20,011 nucleotides of DNA from positions 1 to 20,011 of the IMG/VR virus record IMGVR_UViG_3300047470_000008. One strand, written 5' to 3'. Under the pieces are notes generated by a model. It worked only from the letters and a program-made list of their open reading frames with translations. It was not told the origin of the DNA and ran no database searches. Of the stretch, positions 16,732 to 20,011 are shown in pieces. Position 1 is the stretch's first letter, and each line of letters opens with the position of its first letter. The position numbers and the translations under genes are program-made. This DNA is from a virus.

Positions 16732-18444
16732 ATGACCAAGCAGACCCTATCTGCCTCGACCTCGCTGTCGTCGCAGTCAGACCCGCTCCGCGACTTCCGC
16801 AACTTCCTGTTCGTGGTCTGGAAACACCTCGCCCTACCGGACCCGACAAAGGTCCAGTACGACATCGCCTCATTCCTGCAGCACGGCCCGAAGCGCCTCA
16901 TCATCGAAGCCTTCCGTGGCGTCGGCAAATCCTGGGTCACCTCGGCCTTCGTGTGCTGGCTACTCTACTGCAATCCGCAGACCAAGGTCCTCGTCATATC
17001 GGCCTCGAAGCAGCGCTCGGACGACTTCTCGACCTTCACCATGCGCCTCATCTTTGAGATGGAATTGCTGGCCCACCTGAGGCCCACAGCAGACCAGCGC
17101 CAGTCCAAGGTAGCCTTTGACGTCGGCCCCGCCCGTGCGTCCCACAGCCCGTCTGTGAAGTCCCTGGGCATCACCTCGCAGATCGCCGGCTCCCGCGCCG
17201 ACGTGATCATCGCGGACGACATCGAAGTCCCGAACAATTCAGACACCCACCTCAAGCGCGAGAAGCTCTCCGAACAGATCAAGGAGTTCGACGCCGTGCT
17301 GTCGCCGGGTGGTCGCATCATCTACCTCGGCACCCCGCAGACCGAGCAGTCGATCTACAACCTCCTGCCTGACCGTGGCTACGTCTGCCGCATCTGGCCG
17401 GCTCGCTATCCCGACGAGGAACGCCGCGCCAAGTACGGCTCCAAGCTGGCCCCAATGATCGCCCATCTGCTGGATCAGACGCCTGACCTCGTGGGAGGCA
17501 CGACGGACCCTCAGCGGTTCACCGAGATCGACCTGACCGAGCGTGAGATGTCCTACGGGCGCTCAGGCTTCGCCCTCCAGTTCTACCTCGACACCAGCCT
17601 CTCGGACGAAGACAGGTTCCCCCTGAAGCTGTCCGATCTGATCATCATGGGGTTGAACCCTCGCAAGGCCCCGAGAGAGGTCGTGTGGGGCTCCGGTCCC
17701 GAACAGGTGATCGAGAAGCTGCCGATGACTGGGCTCCCCGGTGACCGGCTGCATCGCCCGATCTTCACCGACAAGGACTTCGTCGACTATGACGGCACGG
17801 CCATGTTCGTCGATCCCTCGGGTCGCGGTAAGGACGAGACCGCCTGGGCTGTGGTCAAGATGCTCAATGGCATCCTCTACCTCACCCGCGTCGGCGGCGC
17901 TCGCGGCCACGGCTACGACAACAAGGTCCTCGACGAGATACTGGACTGCGCCAAGGAACAGGGCGTCAACGTCATCAAGGTCGAGCCCAACTACGGCGAC
18001 GGCATGTTCGCCCAGCTCCTCCGTGCCCGAGCCCAGCTCCGCTACCCGGTCTTGATCGAGGACGCTGAGTGGTCGAAGGCCCAGAAGGAAGCCCGCATCA
18101 TCGACACCCTGGAGCCGATCATGAACCAGCACAGACTGGTGGTCGATCCCAAGGTCATCGAGTGGGACTACGACAGCACCGCTGACCTCCCCACCGACGA
18201 GGTGAACAAGTACCGCCTGTTCTACCAGATGACCCGGATCACCAAGAACCGTGGAGCCCTGGCTCATGACGACAGGCTCGATGCTGTTGCCGGCTGTGTC
18301 GCCTACTGGCTGGAATGGATGGCCAGGAACACGACCGTGGCTGTGGAGGTGAGGAAGCAGGAGCTGCTCGACGCCGAACTGGCCAAGTTCATGGAGACGG
18401 CCCTCGGTGGCTCCCTACGGTCGCCCCCTCGGTTCGCCCTCTGA
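16732..18444 (+). CDS. Large terminase subunit (T7 gp19-like, DNA maturase B)
   Basis: This is the ATP-driven packaging motor and nuclease. The product has 570 residues (T7 gp19 has 586). The Walker A-like loop is FRGVGKS (61-67, K66), and Walker B is DVIIADD (157-163) followed by E165. SPSVKSLGITSQIAGSRADVI, RIIYLGTPQTEQ and GFALQFYLDTSLSDEDRFPL each match T7 gp19 almost word for word. The nuclease half has FVDPSGRGKDET (D361), KVEPNYGDGMF (E418, D423) and AHDDRLDA (513-517 region), the acidic residues expected to bind metal. AAGGAG ends three bases before the ATG. It is the last recognised gene before the repeat-rich end region, as gene 19 is nearly last in T7. Confidence 0.97.
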   Translation: MTKQTLSASTSLSSQSDPLRDFRNFLFVVWKHLALPDPTKVQYDIASFLQHGPKRLIIEAFRGVGKSWVTSAFVCWLLYCNPQTKVLVISASKQRSDDFSTFTMRLIFEMELLAHLRPTADQRQSKVAFDVGPARASHSPSVKSLGITSQIAGSRADVIIADDIEVPNNSDTHLKREKLSEQIKEFDAVLSPGGRIIYLGTPQTEQSIYNLLPDRGYVCRIWPARYPDEERRAKYGSKLAPMIAHLLDQTPDLVGGTTDPQRFTEIDLTEREMSYGRSGFALQFYLDTSLSDEDRFPLKLSDLIIMGLNPRKAPREVVWGSGPEQVIEKLPMTGLPGDRLHRPIFTDKDFVDYDGTAMFVDPSGRGKDETAWAVVKMLNGILYLTRVGGARGHGYDNKVLDEILDCAKEQGVNVIKVEPNYGDGMFAQLLRARAQLRYPVLIEDAEWSKAQKEARIIDTLEPIMNQHRLVVDPKVIEWDYDSTADLPTDEVNKYRLFYQMTRITKNRGALAHDDRLDAVAGCVAYWLEWMARNTTVAVEVRKQELLDAELAKFMETALGGSLRSPPRFAL

Positions 18445-18494
18445 CACCCCTCAGGAACGAATAAGGCCTCCACTAGGACTACCCCGAGGGTTCC

Positions 18495-18513
18495 CCCTTA
18501 AGGTGACACCCGA
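18495..18513 (+). promoter_or_regulatory. Candidate phage RNA polymerase promoter, copy 1 (SP6-like core)
   Basis: The element has the form CCCTTARGGTGACACCYGA and contains GGTGACAC, the core of the SP6 phage promoter (ATTTAGGTGACACTATAG). It matches the second copy at 18532 in 17 of 19 positions. The initiation part differs from SP6. The place, after the last late gene, resembles T7 phiOR. No other copy at a gene boundary was found in this window, so the assignment is tentative. Confidence 0.4.
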
Positions 18514-18531
18514 TGTGATCCCCCAGGAAGA

Positions 18532-18550
18532 CCCTTAGGGTGACACCTGA
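18532..18550 (+). promoter_or_regulatory. Candidate phage RNA polymerase promoter, copy 2 (SP6-like core)
   Basis: This is the second copy, 37 bp after the first, continuing as CTGAGAGC so that a G falls where SP6 initiates. Degenerate relatives may lie at about 18622-18637 (AGGAGACACCTAGA) and 18682-18700 (CCTGGGGTGAACCTGAGGG). The motif also contains a CCTTAGGG word of the surrounding cluster, so it may simply be a better-conserved pair of that repeat. Confidence 0.4.
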
Positions 18551-18816
18551 GAGCATCCCTCAGCAGCCCCAGCAGTTCTCCCTGTGGTGCAGCCGAGGGG
18601 TGCCTTGGGGGGACCAGGGTAGTCAGGAGACACCTAGACCACCTCCCTTCAGGGGAACCCATTGGACTGCCTGATGGTGTACCTGGGGTGAACCTGAGGG
18701 GGGTCGGAATATTTGGTACAAAAATGCGAGCGGGTGATCGGATAAGGGGCACGCGCGCCGACCCCCCGTACCCCCTCGTCGAGCCACGCATTAATCCGCG
18801 CCCGCCCGCGTGTGAT

Positions 18817-18842
18817 GCGCGTGGTCTTAGTCGCGCGTGGTC
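18817..18842 (+). repeat. Direct repeat GCGCGTGGTC, two copies
   Basis: GCGCGTGGTC occurs at 18817-18826 and 18833-18842, a 16-bp period. A second short pair, CCCACACAT at 18852-18860 and 18864-18872 (12-bp period), follows immediately and leads into the ATGAGGCGCA array. The function is unknown. Confidence 0.55.
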
Positions 18843-18984
18843 GCACGTTCTCCCACACATTTCCCCACACATGAGGCGCAAGGCCTTACGTTCCAAGGCA
18901 CTGCAAGGGATGACAGAACCCTTAGGCACCATGAGGCGCACCAATCGGGCACCATGAGGCGCACCATGAGGGACATGGAACGGG

Positions 18985-19002
18985 CATTCCAAGGCTGGAA
19001 TG
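18985..19002. other. Palindrome CATTCCA-AGGC-TGGAATG
   Basis: A perfect 7-bp inverted repeat with a 4-base spacer lies inside the array region and is followed by TTTATT. It could be a protein-binding site or a short terminator; the T run is too broken to decide. Confidence 0.45.
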
Positions 19003-19032
19003 TTTATTCCCTTGTCCGCCAATCGGTGGTTT

Positions 19033-19045
19033 TGACAATCTGTCA
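19033..19045. promoter_or_regulatory. Palindrome TGACA-ATC-TGTCA, operator-like
   Basis: A perfect 5-bp inverted repeat with a 3-base centre is embedded in TTTGACAATCTGTCACA. TTGACA at 19032 looks like a bacterial -35 box, but no fitting -10 box lies 16-19 bases downstream, so only the palindrome is claimed. Confidence 0.35.
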
Positions 19046-19250
19046 CAAAATGACCCGGCGATATCCCGCAAGGTTCACCATGAGGCGCACCATAGCGGGC
19101 ACCATGAGGCGCGGCGCTAGGCTGGAAAGGCCAGGGTCACCAATCGGGCACCATGAGGCGCACCAATCCATTGCACTAGCGGGCACATTAGGCCGATCCG
19201 CGGTTATTTCTCAAACTTTCTTTCTCAATGATTTCAGCATGTTAGCCCAT

Positions 19251-19276
19251 AAATGACGGCTATCTGTCGTTTTTTT
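19251..19276 (+). terminator. Possible intrinsic terminator in the junction region
   Basis: AAATGACG (19251-19258) can pair with TGTCGTTT (19265-19272) across a 6-base loop, using two G-U pairs. A run of seven T's covers 19270-19276. The stem is weak. If real it would stop rightward late transcription before the early genes of the next genome unit. Confidence 0.35.
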
Positions 19277-19303
19277 CAATCATCCCACTTGCGCAATCAT
19301 CCC
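19277..19303 (+). repeat. Direct repeat CAATCATCCC, two copies
   Basis: Exact 10-bp copies lie at 19277-19286 and 19294-19303, a 17-bp period, directly after the T run. A weak bacterial promoter-like pair (TTGCGC at 19289, TATCTA at 19313, 18-bp spacer) overlaps the second copy. No stronger early promoter was found. Confidence 0.45.
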
Positions 19304-19523
19304 GTTCCGGTCTATCTATTGGTCATCGAACGAAGCGGTTCGGGGCGGCGAGGTTCTCGGGTTCCACTAGATCGCATCTTCGGTAACGAGTTTCGGGGCA
19401 CCAAGGGGCTCCATTCTAAAGACTGCCAGACCATCGGCTCTCTGTTCTTTGACAGGCGCAAACACGGGCAAAGCCGCCCTAGCCACTGAATACCGTTTCT
19501 ACCTATCCACTGGCGCGAAAGTT

Positions 19524-19603
19524 GCGGCAACGGGAAAGGATCAAGCGGGACTAGATCGAACCCTATCGGTCAACATACGGGCAGCCTTGGCGGCAACCGG
19601 AAA
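19524..19603 (+). repeat. Direct repeat GCGGCAACNGGAAA, two copies
   Basis: Fourteen bases are repeated at 19524-19537 and 19590-19603 with one difference (G or C at the ninth position), 66 bp apart. A 9-bp word, ACTAGATCG, also recurs at 19366 and 19550. They add to the repeat load of the junction region. Confidence 0.5.
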
Positions 19604-19722
19604 TGACACGGGCAAGTGACAGTCTGCGGTGCCCTGACCTAAGCCTTAAGACGGTGCCAAAGAGGCAAGCGAAAGCTTCCCTAACAATCTGCCTAAGCGG
19701 TGCCAATCGGTGCCGCCAAGGC
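19584..19722. repeat. 12-bp perfect inverted repeat with 115-bp spacer
   Basis: GCCTTGGCGGCA (19584-19595) is the exact reverse complement of TGCCGCCAAGGC (19711-19722). The interval holds the CGGTGCC words. The right arm ends about 50 bases before the first early gene. Spaced arms of this type can be protein-binding sites or form a long-range fold in the early transcript. Confidence 0.55.
19627..19714 (+). repeat. Four CGGTGCC words
   Basis: CGGTGCC occurs at 19627, 19652, 19698 and 19708. Its reverse complement, GGCACCG, resembles the GGCACC part of the ATGAGGCGCA array, so the left and right repeat groups may be in opposite orientation. Chance is not excluded for so short a word. Confidence 0.4.
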
Positions 19723-19774
19723 ATCCCAGAGTGTCGGACAACCGGCCTTCTGGCATGTCTTGAAAGGGGCTCAA

Positions 19775-20011
19775 ATGACCATCCATTCATCATTCTGGAA
19801 AGATCGCCACTCGGCGGTGCGCAATGCATCGATCAAGTGGACAGTGCGAGATAGCAACCGCCAGCGGTGCTACAACTCGGAAAGCAAGCATCTTCATCCT
19901 AAGGCCGGTCGGTTCGCTGACAGGCAAGCGGCCAAAGGGTTCGCTAGGCTCTGCGCAAAGATTGCCATTCGCCACATGGTCGCAACCGGCGTGATTGCTG
20001 ATTACGACATG
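19775..20011 (+). CDS. First gene of the early region, unknown function, partial
   Basis: An open frame starts at the ATG at 19775 and has no stop to the end of the window (79 codons seen). AAAGGGG at 19763-19769 gives a good ribosome site. The visible protein is basic (many Arg, Lys and His) and begins MTIHSSFWKDRHSAVRNASI; later it reads GRFADRQAAKGFARLC. I recognise no family. Its place as the first gene after the genome-end region is where T7-like phages put small early proteins that act against host defences or redirect host enzymes, but nothing in the sequence shows which. Confidence 0.7.
   Translation, partial: MTIHSSFWKDRHSAVRNASIKWTVRDSNRQRCYNSESKHLHPKAGRFADRQAAKGFARLCAKIAIRHMVATGVIADYDM

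Larger units (their letters stand above)
18448..18703 (+). repeat. Cluster of CCTNAGG-like short palindromic words
   Basis: Within about 255 bases there are many imperfect copies of a CC(C)TNAGGG word. They include CCCTCAGG (18448), CCCGAGGG (18483), CCTTAAGG (18496), CCCTTAGGG (18532), CCGAGGGG (18593), CCTTGGGGGG (18603), CCCTTCAGGGG (18645) and CCTGAGGG (18693). T7 has arrays of CCTAAAG beside its terminal repeat; the resemblance in place and form is suggestive. Copies are irregular in spacing. Confidence 0.5.
18871..19192 (+). repeat. ATGAGGCGCA short-repeat array (SRR/SRL-like)
   Basis: ATGAGGCGCA occurs exactly at 18871, 18931, 18954, 19080 and 19153. Variants are ATGAGGGACA (18966) and ATGAGGCGCG (19104), and a decayed GGGCACATTAGGC lies at about 19180. 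Most copies are part of a larger GGGCACCATGAGGCGCACCA unit. A 27-bp stretch is identical at 18940-18966 and 19139-19165. Spacing is irregular (12 to over 100 bases). The units create false open frames full of MRRT or HHEAH. T7 carries a comparable array of a different heptamer next to its terminal repeats, linked to end processing and packaging. Confidence 0.8.
18445..19774. other. Gene-free, repeat-rich junction region (probable genome ends/packaging region)
   Basis: This stretch of about 1.33 kb lies between the large terminase and the first gene of the next unit. Open frames on both strands are short, lack ribosome sites and run through the repeats, so none is accepted. The first part (to about 18710) is rich in CCTNAGG-like words. 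The middle (18850-19192) holds the ATGAGGCGCA array. A less GC-rich patch with a possible terminator lies at 19193-19280, and the last part (19500-19722) contains inverted and direct repeats. In T7 the same interval carries the SRR repeats, the terminal repeat and the SRL repeats. A direct terminal repeat should appear twice in a linear virion genome and once in a circularised assembly; its edges cannot be set here. Confidence 0.6.

Noticed and set aside
18459-18481. T7-consensus-like promoter (AATA, CACTAGG words)
   Set aside because: Only about half of the 23 positions match the T7 consensus and the core CACTATAGGG is broken. The level is within chance for a by-eye search.
18498-19046. 182-codon minus-strand frame in the junction region
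   Set aside because: Unbiased, Pro/Arg/Ser-rich translation across repeats, no ribosome site, and orientation opposite to all other genes.
19032-19065. Host sigma-70 promoter with TTGACA
   Set aside because: A good -35 box, but no -10-like hexamer at 16-19 bases; the nearest candidate, GATATC, is 22 bases away. The same problem applies to TTGACA at 19449.
18837-19256. 139-codon plus-strand frame across the ATGAGGCGCA array
   Set aside because: The repeated TMRRT and HHEAHQS words are simply the DNA repeats read in different frames. There is no ribosome site and no protein-like composition.
19321-19380. tRNA-like segment (GGTTC words near 19338-19365)
   Set aside because: Only short GTTC-containing hairpins were seen. 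No cloverleaf, anticodon arm or acceptor stem could be drawn.
19253-19489. 78-codon plus-strand frame as an early gene
   Set aside because: The ATG lies inside the possible terminator stem with no ribosome site. The protein has no recognisable features.
19603-19854. 83-codon plus-strand frame as an early gene
   Set aside because: It has no convincing ribosome site, runs through the CGGTGCC repeats and overlaps the better-supported gene starting at 19775.

Overview
The window is the late half of a T7-like podophage genome (Autographiviridae type), or a very similar prophage or contig. It then crosses the genome-end region into the first early gene. Every supported gene is on the + strand, base composition is GC-rich, and genes overlap by 1-4 bases or abut. 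That fits one late transcription unit. Gene identities rest on remembered similarity to coliphage T7 proteins and on visible motifs, not on a database search. The host cannot be read directly. High GC and the style of the fibre-associated genes suggest an alphaproteobacterium, possibly rhizobial, but this is a weak inference.

Layout. 2-745: C-terminal part of the major capsid protein, followed by a strong intrinsic terminator in the place of T7 Tphi. 823-3885: the two tail tubular proteins (gp11- and gp12-like). 3885-10951: the internal virion/ejection proteins in T7 order (gp13-, gp14-, gp15- and gp16-like). The last carries a phage-tail-lysozyme-like domain at its N-terminus. 11026-13011: tail fibre with a T7 gp17-type N-terminus, three collagen-like blocks, a carbohydrate-binding-like insert and a glycine-rich tip. 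13027-13434: small probable fibre-assembly protein. 13464-13640: holin-like protein. 13637-13906: small terminase. 13903-16613: a two-gene insert between the terminase genes, made of an 86-residue beta-rich protein and an 816-residue SGNH-hydrolase tailspike-like protein. 16732-18444: large terminase.

18445-19774 is about 1.3 kb with no credible gene and is packed with repeats. It holds a tandem pair of 19-bp elements sharing the GGTGACAC core of the phage SP6 promoter, a cluster of CCTNAGG-like words, an array of ATGAGGCGCA units with one 27-bp exact duplication, several palindromes, a possible terminator, a 12-bp inverted repeat and four CGGTGCC words. By position (after the large terminase, before the first early gene) it corresponds to the T7 genome ends with their SRR/SRL short-repeat arrays, so it is probably the concatemer junction or packaging region. 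The physical terminus and the length of any terminal redundancy cannot be placed from sequence alone. At 19775 a new gene with a good ribosome binding site begins and runs off the window.

Together these genes build the shell (capsid), the tail (gp11/gp12-like), the ejection apparatus (gp13-16-like), two separate receptor or capsule-recognition proteins (fibre and SGNH protein), part of the lysis function (holin; no spanin or endolysin seen here) and the packaging motor (terminases).
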